Position numbers and translations under genes: made by a program | In this document: piece after piece, positions 16,444-25,420 of the stretch | Position numbering within the stretch: the first letter of the stretch is position 1 | Layout: the number at the start of each line of letters is the position of its first letter | The notes under the pieces: generated by a model | Databases searched by the model: none | The model's input: the letters and a program-made list of their open reading frames with translations, nothing else | What the model was told of the DNA's origin: nothing | Assembly (NCBI RefSeq): GCF_028275055.1 | Contig: NZ_JAQCNJ010000046.1 | Location: 1 to 64,000, forward strand | Source of the DNA: Haloplanus sp. | GTDB lineage: Archaea > Halobacteriota > Halobacteria > Halobacteriales > Haloferacaceae | DNA length: 64,000 nt | Reading direction: 5' to 3'

Positions 16444-17900
16444 CACTCACACCCACCCCCGTGGTCGCCCGGTCCACAGCCACCGTCGGTGGCGGTCCCG
16501 TCGTACCCGGATCCGGTCGCCCCGTCGTCCTCGTCCTCGCCCGCCAGTGGCTCGTCGACCGCTGCCCGGCCACCCCACCCGTTGCGGGTTCGGAGGGCGT
16601 ACTCGCCGCTCTCGGTCGTCATGTTGTAGCCACAGAAGGGGGCGAGGTCGCCGTCCGGCGTCGGGACCGAGAGACAACAGTTGCTCAGTCGGTTCACGTC
16701 GGCCGCGTCGGCGTCCATAAAGCCGGTGAAGGAGACGGGAACCACCTCGTCGAACAGCCCCTCAACGCCGCCGGGCACGTCGACGCCACAGCAGCCGGCG
16801 GTCTTACACGCCCACTCCTCGCCCGCGGCGGTGCCGGCGAGCAGTTCCATGTAGTCGCTCTCGTCGACCAGCCCAGAGAGCGTGTCCCAGAGGCCGTCGT
16901 CGACGTACTGTGTCAACGGAATGAACGCGTCGCCGTCGTCGCCGTCGCCGCCGGCCGGCCCCGCGTCCTGCGGGACGAACGCCGTCCCGATCTGACAGTA
17001 GGCCGAACAACAGGGCGCGGGGAGCATGTCCCGCGGATCGAGCGTCTCGATCTGGTCGGCGAGCAGTCGGGTGGCGTCGTCGATGGCGAACCGGCCGTCG
17101 TTCGCCTCGTACCGACCGAAATGCGCCACGGGCTGGAAGTTGACCGAGCGGACCACGTCCCGGTTGTCGAGCGCGAACCGGACGATATCGCCCATCTCGT
17201 CGTCGTTGACGCCGGGGACGACCGTCGGAACGAGAACAACCGGCAGGTCGGCCGCCCGACAAGCCTCGATGGCGTCGTGTTTCTCCGCGACGAGATCAAC
17301 CTCGCGGATCCGTTCGTATGTCTCGCTCGTCAGGCCGTCGAACTGCAGGTAGACGGCGGTGACGCCGGCGTCGGCGAGTGCCGCGGCGTACCCGTTCTCG
17401 GTCGCCAGCCGGATCCCGTTCGTGTTCACCTCGACGTGGTCGATGCCGCGGCTCCGTGCGCGGTCCACGAGGTCGGGCAGGTCGTCTCTGACGGTGGGTT
17501 CGCCCCCGGAGAACTGGATCGGGCGCCCGCCCGCCTCCGCGACGGTGTCGAGCAGCGACTCGATCTCCTCGGTCGAGCGGTGTGGGCCGCCCGGGCCGGA
17601 ACTCGCGAAACAGTACGAACACGAGAGGTTGCAGTCGTCGGTCACCTCGACGATAGCCAGACAGGCGTGGTCGTCGTCGACGGTCAGGTCGCCGCCGTCG
17701 TGTTCCGGACTCGGGCCGAACTCGGCGGCCCACTCCCAGTGGTCGATCGACCCCCAGACGCGACGGGACGTCTCGCCGTGGTCCGGACACTCGCGGCTGA
17801 GGAACACGCCGCCGTCCCGTTGTTCATAGCACCCCGGAACCTGTTCCAGACAGTCGGGGCAGAGACTCGTCGTCGTCGAGAGCACGTCACCGCTTGCCAT
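16443..17900 (-). CDS. Radical SAM enzyme related to the Tes/MJ0619 family
   Basis: A 485-residue protein. An N-terminal zinc-ribbon-like part (SLCPDCLEQVPGCYEQRDG, then RECPDHGET) precedes the radical SAM core with VTDDCNLSCSYCFASSG, the CxxxCxxC cluster site, and IQFSGGEPTVRDDL. Further cysteines (APCCSAYCQIG, CKTAGCCGVDVPGG, LSNCCLSVP) suggest additional iron-sulfur sites, as in tetraether lipid synthase and its relatives. The C-terminus is an unusual Gly/Cys/His tail (DGGCGPGDHGGGCE). The ATG at 17900 fits the conserved start; a longer frame upstream is not family-like. Haloarchaea usually lack tetraether lipids, so another substrate is likely. Confidence 0.82.
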   Translation of the reverse strand: MASGDVLSTTTSLCPDCLEQVPGCYEQRDGGVFLSRECPDHGETSRRVWGSIDHWEWAAEFGPSPEHDGGDLTVDDDHACLAIVEVTDDCNLSCSYCFASSGPGGPHRSTEEIESLLDTVAEAGGRPIQFSGGEPTVRDDLPDLVDRARSRGIDHVEVNTNGIRLATENGYAAALADAGVTAVYLQFDGLTSETYERIREVDLVAEKHDAIEACRAADLPVVLVPTVVPGVNDDEMGDIVRFALDNRDVVRSVNFQPVAHFGRYEANDGRFAIDDATRLLADQIETLDPRDMLPAPCCSAYCQIGTAFVPQDAGPAGGDGDDGDAFIPLTQYVDDGLWDTLSGLVDESDYMELLAGTAAGEEWACKTAGCCGVDVPGGVEGLFDEVVPVSFTGFMDADAADVNRLSNCCLSVPTPDGDLAPFCGYNMTTESGEYALRTRNGWGGRAAVDEPLAGEDEDDGATGSGYDGTATDGGCGPGDHGGGCE

Positions 17901-18033
17901 GGGAGTGGGGAGGACTCCCGGTGAATAAACGTATCGCAGGTGTGTGACGCCTGCTCCCACGCCCGTCCCGCACTCTGACGCTACCGACGCCAGCCCGCAC
18001 AACCCTTTTTCGACGCCGTGACCCACATATCAC

Positions 18034-18777
18034 ATGCCATCACCGGCACTGGCCACGCACCCGCCGGAATCCGACGACTCACCGACGGCGCTCGCCCGAG
18101 CGTTGCTCGTCGCGTGCAAACGCAACGACCCGACCGACCGGTATCGGGACGCCATCGCCGCGGCGACCGACGCCGACCTCCACGACGTTCGGACGGACCG
18201 ACGGACTGCGCTTGCCTTCTGGCTCAACTGTTACAACGCGGGCACGCAACTCCTTCTCGGCGACCGACCCGAGCGCTACGATAGCCCGTTGCGGATCGTG
18301 CGGTTCTTTCGTGCGCCCGCGCTGACCGTCGCCGGCACCCCGCTCTCGCTCGACCGCATCGAGAACGGGCTGCTCCGGGGCGGACGCTCGAAGTACGGAC
18401 TGGGCTACCTCCCGAAACTCCTCGTGACGACCTTCGAGTCCCGCCACCGTCTCGACGGCTGTGATCCGCGAATCCACTTCGCGTTGAACTGTGGAGCCGA
18501 GAGCTGTCCGGCGATCCGAGCCTACGAACCCGCCCGCGTCGACGACCAACTCGATCTGGCGACCCGTCACCACCTCGACCGGACCGTCGAGTACGACCCC
18601 AGTGCGGGTGTCGTCCGTGTCCCCCGCGTCTGCCTGTGGTTCCGCGGCGACTTCGGCGGGTCGTCGGGACTCCGGTCGCTGCTCCGGACCCACGATGTCA
18701 TCCCCGCCGACGCGACGCCGACGGTCCGGTATCTGTCGTGGGACTGGTCACGGGCCGCCGGGGCGTTCGTGGAGTAA
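18034..18777 (+). CDS. DUF547 family protein
   Basis: A 247-residue protein of DUF547: ALAFWLNCYNAGTQLLL, the SLDRIENGLLRGG segment, and IHFALNCGAESCPAIRAY. Conserved Cys, His and Asn residues suggest a hydrolase-like or thiol-dependent site, but activity is not established. There is no signal peptide, unlike many bacterial members. The next gene, a redoxin, starts 41 nt downstream and may be co-transcribed. Confidence 0.85.
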   Translation: MPSPALATHPPESDDSPTALARALLVACKRNDPTDRYRDAIAAATDADLHDVRTDRRTALAFWLNCYNAGTQLLLGDRPERYDSPLRIVRFFRAPALTVAGTPLSLDRIENGLLRGGRSKYGLGYLPKLLVTTFESRHRLDGCDPRIHFALNCGAESCPAIRAYEPARVDDQLDLATRHHLDRTVEYDPSAGVVRVPRVCLWFRGDFGGSSGLRSLLRTHDVIPADATPTVRYLSWDWSRAAGAFVE

Positions 18778-18818
18778 CTGCCGGTGGCGTTTTGGGTTCG
18801 AGGCCACAACCAGTCGTT

Positions 18819-19310
18819 ATGACAACCCAGGGACAGTCGTTCTCGCTCCCGAACGTGGCGGCCGGCCCGGATCCGTTCTCGCTGGGGTCGCTCCCCGACG
18901 ACGTCGACTTCGCCGTTCTCTTCTTTCAGCGCGATCATTACTGTACGAACTGCCGGTCGCAGGTCCAGTCCCTCGCCGACCGGATCGACGAGTTCCGTGA
19001 CCGCGGCGCGGAAGTCGTCTCCATCGTCCCCGAGCCGGTCGATCGGGTCGAATCGTGGCAGGCACAGTACGATCTCCCCTACCCGCTGTTGGCGGATCCG
19101 GAAACCGAGGCGGGAGACGCCTACGATCAGCCCGTCCGATTCGGGGTTCTGGGCCGGTTTTCCGACCTCTTCGGCCGAATGCCCGAGGTGGTTATCGTCG
19201 ACAGACGCGGGGCAGAGCCAGCCATCGCGTACGTCCACCGCGGCTCCTCGACGTTCGACCGTCCCGAGATCGACGACCTGCTCGCGGAACTCGACGACCT
19301 CCGGGAGTGA
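18819..19310 (+). CDS. Peroxiredoxin-like (AhpC/TSA superfamily) protein
   Basis: A 163-residue thioredoxin-fold protein. The active segment is VLFFQRDHYCTNCRSQVQ with a CxxC motif; PEPVDRVESWQAQYDLPYPL and LLADPETEAGDAYD are typical of peroxiredoxin-like proteins. The Thr-x-x-Cys of true peroxiredoxins is replaced by a CxxC, so it may act as a disulfide reductase. A C-terminal YVHRGSSTFDRP matches haloarchaeal relatives. The ATG at 18819 is chosen because upstream in-frame sequence overlaps the DUF547 gene. Confidence 0.8.
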   Translation: MTTQGQSFSLPNVAAGPDPFSLGSLPDDVDFAVLFFQRDHYCTNCRSQVQSLADRIDEFRDRGAEVVSIVPEPVDRVESWQAQYDLPYPLLADPETEAGDAYDQPVRFGVLGRFSDLFGRMPEVVIVDRRGAEPAIAYVHRGSSTFDRPEIDDLLAELDDLRE

Positions 19311-19462
19311 GATCGGGGGCGGCGGCGCGGGCGGCGCGTCCGGGAACGAGGGAGCAACACCGCCGCCGACCCGGCGATGCCGATGCGGTGACGCCGACCC
19401 ACCTCTGGAACCTCAACCGTATCCTCATCGACACCGCCCGCCACGACCGGCCCGACCGCGCG

Positions 19463-19864
19463 TTACTCCACCCGCGAGCGGAGCGACCCGCCACCGGAGA
19501 AGTCATCGAAGGCGACCCCCTCGAAGCCGACCACGACCTCGCGCTCGCCGTCCCCGGAGACGCTCACCTCGCGGCGTCGCTCCGTTGTCGACCCCTCGAC
19601 CGAGACCGTGACGACGAGCGTGCCCGCCCGTTCGGCCCCGCCCCGGTTCGTCACCGTCACCAGCACCCTGAGATGTCCGTCGTCCGCGGGTTCGACGCCC
19701 TGATCGGTGACACGAAGCGACGACCCGGACGATCCGGACGACCCGGACGACGTCGGCTCGCCGGGCGTCGGCGGGGTCCGTGGTCCGCTGGCTCGTGGCG
19801 GGTTCGACGAACAGCCCGCGGTCAGCGTGAGTCCGGCGAGGCAGAGGAGGGCGCGCCTGTCCAT
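19463..19864 (-). CDS. Predicted lipoprotein with CARDB-like beta domain
   Basis: A 133-residue exported protein. The signal peptide ALLCLAGLTLTAGC ends in a lipobox Cys. A low-complexity linker, GSSGSSGSS, follows, encoded by a near-perfect repeat of CCGGACGA-type units around 19726-19752. The rest is a single immunoglobulin-like domain (LVTVTNRGGAERAGTLVVTV). Haloarchaea often expose such domains on the surface. No function is assigned. It is convergent with the redoxin and divergent from the Bax1-like gene. Confidence 0.7.
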   Translation of the reverse strand: MDRRALLCLAGLTLTAGCSSNPPRASGPRTPPTPGEPTSSGSSGSSGSSLRVTDQGVEPADDGHLRVLVTVTNRGGAERAGTLVVTVSVEGSTTERRREVSVSGDGEREVVVGFEGVAFDDFSGGGSLRSRVE

Positions 19865-19944
19865 ACGGTGGGCACCGCCGCGACCGAAAAGAGCGTTGCC
19901 CTCGACGGCGGCGGGATTTTACCCTGCCCGCCACAAGCTCACCC

Positions 19945-21450
19945 GTGCTCCGAAAGGATCTGCTCCGGGTGTCGCGAGCGGGCGGGGGCTACCACCCGCA
20001 GTTCGCCGACCGTGCCCACCGGCCACTCGCGGCGCGTGTCCTCGGCGCGTTCGCGGACCACGTCGGCCGCCCCCGGGCGGCGCTCGACGACGCCCTCGAC
20101 ACGCTGGAGTCGGAGGCCGACGACTTCAAACTCGTTCGCGGCTTCGCCGCGTTGTGTGAACGCGATGCGATTTTCGAAACGCAGGCGTCGGTCCCGCCGG
20201 AGCGCGTGCGCCGCGTCGTCTTCGAGGCCGCCGAAGCCGTCGGCGTCGTCTCCGAGGGGGACCGCGACCGGGCACTCGACCGCGCGGCCGACCGCCTCGG
20301 CGTCGACGCCGGCACCGCCGAGTCGTCGTTGTACGCCGACCGCGGCGTTCGGCAGGTGCTGGTCGACTTCGATCCCCGGTGGACGCCGGACACACTCCTC
20401 GATCGGTACGACCTCTCGCTGGCACAGACGGCGTTGTTCGACGCCGTCGAGGTCCGGGTCCGGAGTTCGGATCCCCGGGCCGTGATCTCCGCGGTGAAAC
20501 GTCTCGGCCTCATGTACGAGGTACGCCGGACCGACACGGGCCGCGAGGTGGTCGTCACGGGACCCGACCACCTTTTCCGACGAAGCCGTCGGTACGGAAC
20601 GGCCTTCGCCCGCCTGTTGCGCTCGGTCGCCAAAACCGCCGAGTGGCGGCTCGACGCGACGATCGATGACCGGGGGACCGAGCGGGAACTCTCGCTCGAC
20701 GGCGACGACATCGGCGTCCCGGGGGTCGACCCAATCGCCGAACCAACCTACGACAGCGGCGTCGAGGCCGACTTCGCCGCCCGCTTCTCGGCGCTCGATC
20801 TGGACTGGAGACTGGCCCGCGAACCCGAACCGCTTGCGGTCGGCTCCCAGGTGATGATCCCCGACTTCGCCTTCGACTACCGGTTTGCCGACTTCCGGGT
20901 GTTTTTCGAGATCATGGGCTTTTGGACCCCGGAGTACGTTTCGAAAAAGCTCGGCCAACTCGCCGACCTCGAGGACGTCGAAATGCTCGTCGCCGTCGAC
21001 GAGAGCCTTGGCGTGGCCGAGGACATCGAAGCTCGGGATCATCGGGCGATCCCTTACACCGGAACCGTTCGCGTCAAGGACGTGGTCGACGTTCTCCGGC
21101 GCTACGAGGAGCGACTCGTCGCCGAGACGCGGGCGGAGTTGCCCGACACGCTCCACCCGGGGGCCGACGCTGTCGCGCTGTCGACGGTCGCCGAGCGCCA
21201 CGGCGTGAGCGTGGACACGATTGAGGATGTTGCCTTCCCCGATCACGAGCGCGTGGGTGGATGGCTGTTCCGGCCGTCGCTGTTGTCGGCGCTTGCCGCC
21301 GACCTCGACCCCGGTATGTCGTTCGACGCGGTCGAGGAGCGTCTCGCGGCGTCTGGCGTCACCGAGACGAGCGCGGTGCTGTCGCGTCTCGGCTACGAGG
21401 TCGTGTGGGACGGGTTGAGCGGGGGCACACTCCGGGAGAAAAGTCGATGA
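19945..21450 (+). CDS. Bax1-like nuclease (DUF790), XPB partner
   Basis: A 501-residue DUF790 protein. The N-terminal half is helical; the nuclease-like core lies at residues ~305-345 with VMIPDFAFDY followed by FFEIMGFWTPEYVSKK, the pattern of a PD-(D/E)xK or Bax1 active site. Bax1 binds archaeal XPB and cuts at the junction it opens. The usual tandem with XPB is split here by eleven genes of other functions. The GTG at 19945 begins the conserved MLRKDLLRVSRAGGGY segment. Length matches the family. Confidence 0.88.
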   Translation: MLRKDLLRVSRAGGGYHPQFADRAHRPLAARVLGAFADHVGRPRAALDDALDTLESEADDFKLVRGFAALCERDAIFETQASVPPERVRRVVFEAAEAVGVVSEGDRDRALDRAADRLGVDAGTAESSLYADRGVRQVLVDFDPRWTPDTLLDRYDLSLAQTALFDAVEVRVRSSDPRAVISAVKRLGLMYEVRRTDTGREVVVTGPDHLFRRSRRYGTAFARLLRSVAKTAEWRLDATIDDRGTERELSLDGDDIGVPGVDPIAEPTYDSGVEADFAARFSALDLDWRLAREPEPLAVGSQVMIPDFAFDYRFADFRVFFEIMGFWTPEYVSKKLGQLADLEDVEMLVAVDESLGVAEDIEARDHRAIPYTGTVRVKDVVDVLRRYEERLVAETRAELPDTLHPGADAVALSTVAERHGVSVDTIEDVAFPDHERVGGWLFRPSLLSALAADLDPGMSFDAVEERLAASGVTETSAVLSRLGYEVVWDGLSGGTLREKSR

Positions 21451-21548
21451 ATCCAATGTCGCGATACGAAATCGTTCGGGTCCGGGTTCCGTGGCTGGGA
21501 CCACCGGGGGCAACACGGAGCCAACGGAACGCACCGCCGCTTTCTCCC

Positions 21549-22972
21549 CTACTGTGACATCTCGAACTCGAATTCGAACCGTGCTCCGCCATCTGACCCC
21601 TCCGTTACGCTCACCGTCCACCCGTGGGCCTCTACGATCCGTTTTACGATGGTCAGCCCGAAGCCGGTGCCGCCACTCGTGGACGAATGACCCGGTTCGA
21701 AGACCTCGTCGCGCCGGTCTACAGGAATTCCGGGCCCGTCGTCCTCGACGTAGATGGTGTCCGGACCGACACAGCCGACACGAACCGTTACGCCCGGACC
21801 GCCGTGTTCGACGGCGTTTCGGAACAGGTTTTCGAACACGTGTTGCAACCGGTCGCGGTCACCGTCGAACACCAACTCGTCTGCTATCTCGAGGGTCGCC
21901 TCGTCCGTGTCCACCACCCCCCAGCACTGTCCAACGAGGTCGGTCAGCCTGACCGACTCCGCCTCCTCTATCGTGTCCCCCTGCCGAGCGAGCGTTAGCG
22001 TGTCCATGATGATGGCCTCCATCCGGTCGAGCGCCCGGACGAGCGGCCCCGTGTGTTCGCTCTCGATTTGCTCATCCAGAAGCGTTGCGCGGCCCTGTGC
22101 GACGTTGAGCGGATTGCGAAGGTCGTGTGAGATGACACTCGCAAACTCGTCGAGGCGCTCGTTCTGACGACGGAGCCGTCGCTCCTGCTTGACGCTGTCG
22201 GTGACGTTCCGAGTGATTCCCACGAGACCGGATATCTCACCGCCGGTGGTAACCGGCGCGAGTCTCGTCTGCCAGACGCGTGCCTCCCCGCCGATCCGCA
22301 GTTCCTCTTGATACGAGATCGGCTCTCCGGCCTTGACACAGCGGTGATAGTTCGCTTCCAGCCTCGCACCCCGCTCCTCACCGAACACCTCACGCGGCGT
22401 CTGGCCACGAACCTGTTCGGTCGTGAGTCCGGTCTGTCGCTCGTACGCCGGACTGAGGCGGTCGAACCGGAACGTGATCTCCCTCGACGTGTCGACATCG
22501 ATAAAAAGATGACGTCGGCCGCGTTGTTCAGAAGCGCCTTGTACTCTTTGGCGAGCGTTTCGCGTTCGCGTTCCTGTCTTTTCCGCTCGGTGATATCACG
22601 GCCGTTGAGTAGAATCCCGTCGATAACGTCGTCCTGAAGCCGGTTCCGCATCGTTGCCTCGATCCAGCACCAGGTGCCATCGGCGTGTTTGAACCGGACC
22701 TCGACGACCTGTGGCTCCTCCGGAGTTTCGATAACGGCCTCGATGGCGTCGGCGTTTCGCTCCCGGTCGTCGGGGTGGACGTACTCGTATCCGGTGTTCC
22801 CGATCAACTCCTCCGGGTCGTAGCCGAGAACACGGGTAACCGCGGGGCTGACGTACGTTATCGTTCCGTCCGTGTCGATGATCGTGGCGATATCGTTGGA
22901 CTCTTGAACGAGCTTCCGGTACCGGCCTGCCCGATTCTGGCTCCGGTTGTTCGAAGTCTCAGCGTCTCCCAT
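21549..22972 (-). pseudogene. PAS-PAS sensor histidine kinase interrupted by a single-base frameshift
   Basis: Two overlapping frames together form one kinase. The first (from ATG at 22972) holds a PAS domain (ATIIDTDGTITYVSPAVTRV, then RDITERKR) and the start of a second PAS ending at NNAADVIF. The second frame resumes with IDVDTSREITFRFDRLSPAY and continues through VGITRNVTD, the His box VISHDLRNPLNVAQ, LFRNAVEHG and TGFGLTIVKRIVEAHGW. Adding one T to the five-T run (22503-22507 on the + strand, written A5) restores one 474-residue protein. It is either a real mutation, a slippage-controlled gene or a sequencing error. It is cytoplasmic, with no membrane helices. Confidence 0.85.
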
Positions 22973-23583
22973 TGGTCTTGACTGACGCGGTGGGTATAAT
23001 AATACCTACCGTCCGTTGCCGGGGGCATCCACCTGCGTGGTGTCAAACCATCCTGCTGTGTGACCATCGGGCCGGAATCGCACCGATGTCGTGGTGTCGG
23101 TCCCACCTCGATCCATCCGGCGGTCGGGGGTGATCGAGCGGCGTGACACACCGGGCTTGTGGAGGGAGGAATCGACGGACGAATAAGATGGCCCCGGTAC
23201 GACATCTGCTCCACGCGGTGAGTCGTTCCCGAGTGTGACCTCGCCCCCGAACCTGTACGGCCGGACCGGGCTCCGAACACCGGGTTCACCGGGTTCGTGT
23301 GTCCGACCGTCCCCTTTGTGTCGGTGATGATGGCGGCGACCCGTTCGCCGGCACAGCCGACGGCCTCCGAACCGCTTGCCACCTTCACGCTCGAGCGCCA
23401 CCCTTGTCGGCGTACATCGGTCACTGCGGCCCCTCCCGATCCGTCGTGACTCCCGATACAGCACGAGTCTCACAGCCGAGACCCAGCGGCAACGCCATCC
23501 GTTCTTTTCACGGACTACGCCTCGAACGGCATGCCGTTATCTAGATGTGGGAGTTATGTCGCCGTTCACTCTACGCACCTGTT
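22973..23583. other. Gene-poor stretch with promoter-like element and PAS relic
   Basis: About 610 bp between the broken kinase and the HemAT gene. It holds GGTATAATAATACC-like sequence at 22990-23005, probably the kinase promoter on the minus strand, and the decayed PAS fragment listed separately. No intact gene is supported on either strand. Confidence 0.5.
23220..23382 (-). pseudogene. Relic of a PAS domain
   Basis: On the minus strand a ~45-residue stretch reads AAIITDTKGTVGHTNPVNPV and then GRTGSGARSHSGTTHRVEQM. This follows the order of a haloarchaeal PAS domain (IIVTDTDGTIxYVNPAF followed by GRTPRxLxSGTHDxxYxxM), with the middle missing and no start, stop or partner domains. It is probably what is left of a Bat-type regulator or kinase. 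Confidence 0.35.
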
Positions 23584-25344
23584 ATGGCCGATTCGCCACA
23601 GTTTGGCCGCGACGACTTCGGACAGGGCGGTCTCAACGACCAGTTGGACGTTGACTCGCTGGTCGACGCCATCGGCCTCGACGAGTCCGAAATCCGGTGG
23701 CGAAAGGAGTTCGTCGGGTTCACCGACGACGATGTCCGCCGCCTCCGGACGTATCAGGATGACTTCGCCGCCAACGCCGAACAGGTGGCGGACGACTTCT
23801 ATGATAACCTGACCGACCACGACGAGACGGTCTCCGTTATCGAGCGCTCGCCGAAGGATCTCGAACAACTCAAGCGGACGCAATCGGCGTATCTCGTGAC
23901 GCTTGCCGAGGGTGAGTACGGCACGGAGTATTTCCGCGACCGGGCCCGTATCGGCAAACTTCACGACCTGCTGGAGATGCCGATGAAGCAGTATCTCGGC
24001 CAGTACGGTGTCTACTACGACCTCATCCTCCCGCTGGTCGGCGACCGCCTCGTCGAATCGCTCACCGACCGACTGACCGACGCCGCCACAGACGGCGGGG
24101 CCGAACCTGTGTCCGGCGAGCGAACGGACGAACCGGGACCACACGCCGGGGTCTCGCGTCGCGGGATCGAAGCGGCGATCGAGGAGGAGGTCGACGACGC
24201 CGTGCAGGATCTCCTCGCGATTCTCCGACTGATCGATCTCGATATGCAGGTGGTCACCGACACCTACATTCATTCCTACAGCCAGCAACTCGAAGAGGAG
24301 ACCGAGCGCAACCGGCAACTGATGGCCGATGTCGAGGCGGACGTGAAACAACCGGTGAGTGACCTCCAAACGAGCGCCGAGGACGTCGCCGAGAGCGCCA
24401 CTGCAATCAGCGATGCGGCGGCCCACCAGTCGGAACGGGTCGACGACATCTCGTCCGAGGTAGCGGATCTTTCGGCGACGGTCGAGGAGGTCGCCTCGAC
24501 AGCCGACCAGGTCGAGAACGCGAGCGAGCGGGCGGAAACGCTCGCGGTGGACGGCAAGGAGGCTGCCGACACCGCTGCCGAGGTCATGGACGACATCGGC
24601 GAGGCGGTAACCGACGTCGCGGACGACGTCGCCGCATTACAGGATCGCGTTCAACAGATAGACGAGTTCGTCGACGCCATCGACGGCATCGCCGAGCAGA
24701 CGAACATGCTCGCGCTGAACGCCTCGATCGAGGCCGCCCGTGCCGGGGAGGCGGGTGAGGGATTCGGCGTCGTCGCCGACGAGATCAAATCACTCGCCGA
24801 GGAGTCACAGACCCACGCCAGTGATATCGAGACGATGGTCGATGGAATCCGGGCGGATACCGAGGAGACGGCGGCGAATCTCGCTGCCACGACCGAACAG
24901 GTCGACGAGGGTATCGAACAGGTGCAGAACGCAATGAACAGCTTGACCGAAATCGTCGAGGCTGTCACCGAAACGGGGGACGGGATCAGCGAGGTCGCAG
25001 ACGCGACCGACGACCAGGCGGCTACCGCCGAGGAGATCGCGTCGATGGTCGACGATGTGGTCGGTCGGACCGACCGCGTCGCCAAGGAAACCGAAAGCCT
25101 GGCTGCCGCGAATCAGGAACAGGCGGCGATGGTTTCGGAGGTCGAGGAGTCGGTAACGCGCCTATCGGGTGACCGCTCCGCCACGGACGGCGGGCGAGAC
25201 GCCGTCACCACGACGGCCCCCGACGAGGTGTCGATTCCGGCCGATCTCCCCGACGACATGCCGGACGCCGCGGCGGAACTGCTCTCCGACGAACAACTTC
25301 GAGCGGTGGCTATCGGGACCCTCGACCCGAACGACCTGGCGTGA
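23584..25344 (+). CDS. HemAT-type globin-coupled aerotaxis transducer
   Basis: A 586-residue soluble chemoreceptor. Residues ~25-180 form a globin-coupled sensor domain: IRWRKEFVGFTDDDVRRL, YLVTLAEGEYGTEYF, and the proximal His in RIGKLHDLLEMP. No transmembrane or HAMP segments follow. Residues ~260-560 are a long coiled coil with the methyl-accepting hairpin tip (IAEQTNMLALNASIEAARAG and GFGVVADEIKSLAEES). HemAT proteins bind oxygen through heme and steer the swimming response via CheA/CheW. The ATG at 23584 fits family starts; thirteen extra residues upstream are possible. DICT and Bat-type genes follow on the same strand. Confidence 0.92.
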   Translation: MADSPQFGRDDFGQGGLNDQLDVDSLVDAIGLDESEIRWRKEFVGFTDDDVRRLRTYQDDFAANAEQVADDFYDNLTDHDETVSVIERSPKDLEQLKRTQSAYLVTLAEGEYGTEYFRDRARIGKLHDLLEMPMKQYLGQYGVYYDLILPLVGDRLVESLTDRLTDAATDGGAEPVSGERTDEPGPHAGVSRRGIEAAIEEEVDDAVQDLLAILRLIDLDMQVVTDTYIHSYSQQLEEETERNRQLMADVEADVKQPVSDLQTSAEDVAESATAISDAAAHQSERVDDISSEVADLSATVEEVASTADQVENASERAETLAVDGKEAADTAAEVMDDIGEAVTDVADDVAALQDRVQQIDEFVDAIDGIAEQTNMLALNASIEAARAGEAGEGFGVVADEIKSLAEESQTHASDIETMVDGIRADTEETAANLAATTEQVDEGIEQVQNAMNSLTEIVEAVTETGDGISEVADATDDQAATAEEIASMVDDVVGRTDRVAKETESLAAANQEQAAMVSEVEESVTRLSGDRSATDGGRDAVTTTAPDEVSIPADLPDDMPDAAAELLSDEQLRAVAIGTLDPNDLA

Positions 25345-25420
25345 CCGACGCTTCACACAACGACAGGCTCCAACGGCCGACGATGCCGGACAAGGGGCAC
25401 CGAGGCTGAACACAAAAGAG

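Noticed and set aside
16308-17924. A 538-residue open frame on the plus strand
   Set aside because: Antisense of the radical SAM gene; no recognisable motif and a composition mirroring the real gene.
19388-19560. A GTG-start frame between the redoxin and the Bax1-like gene
   Set aside because: It overlaps the end of the lipoprotein gene antisense and quickly loses protein-like composition; the lipoprotein has a clear signal peptide.
19939-21621. A 560-residue open frame on the minus strand
   Set aside because: Antisense of the Bax1-like gene, which has clear family motifs.
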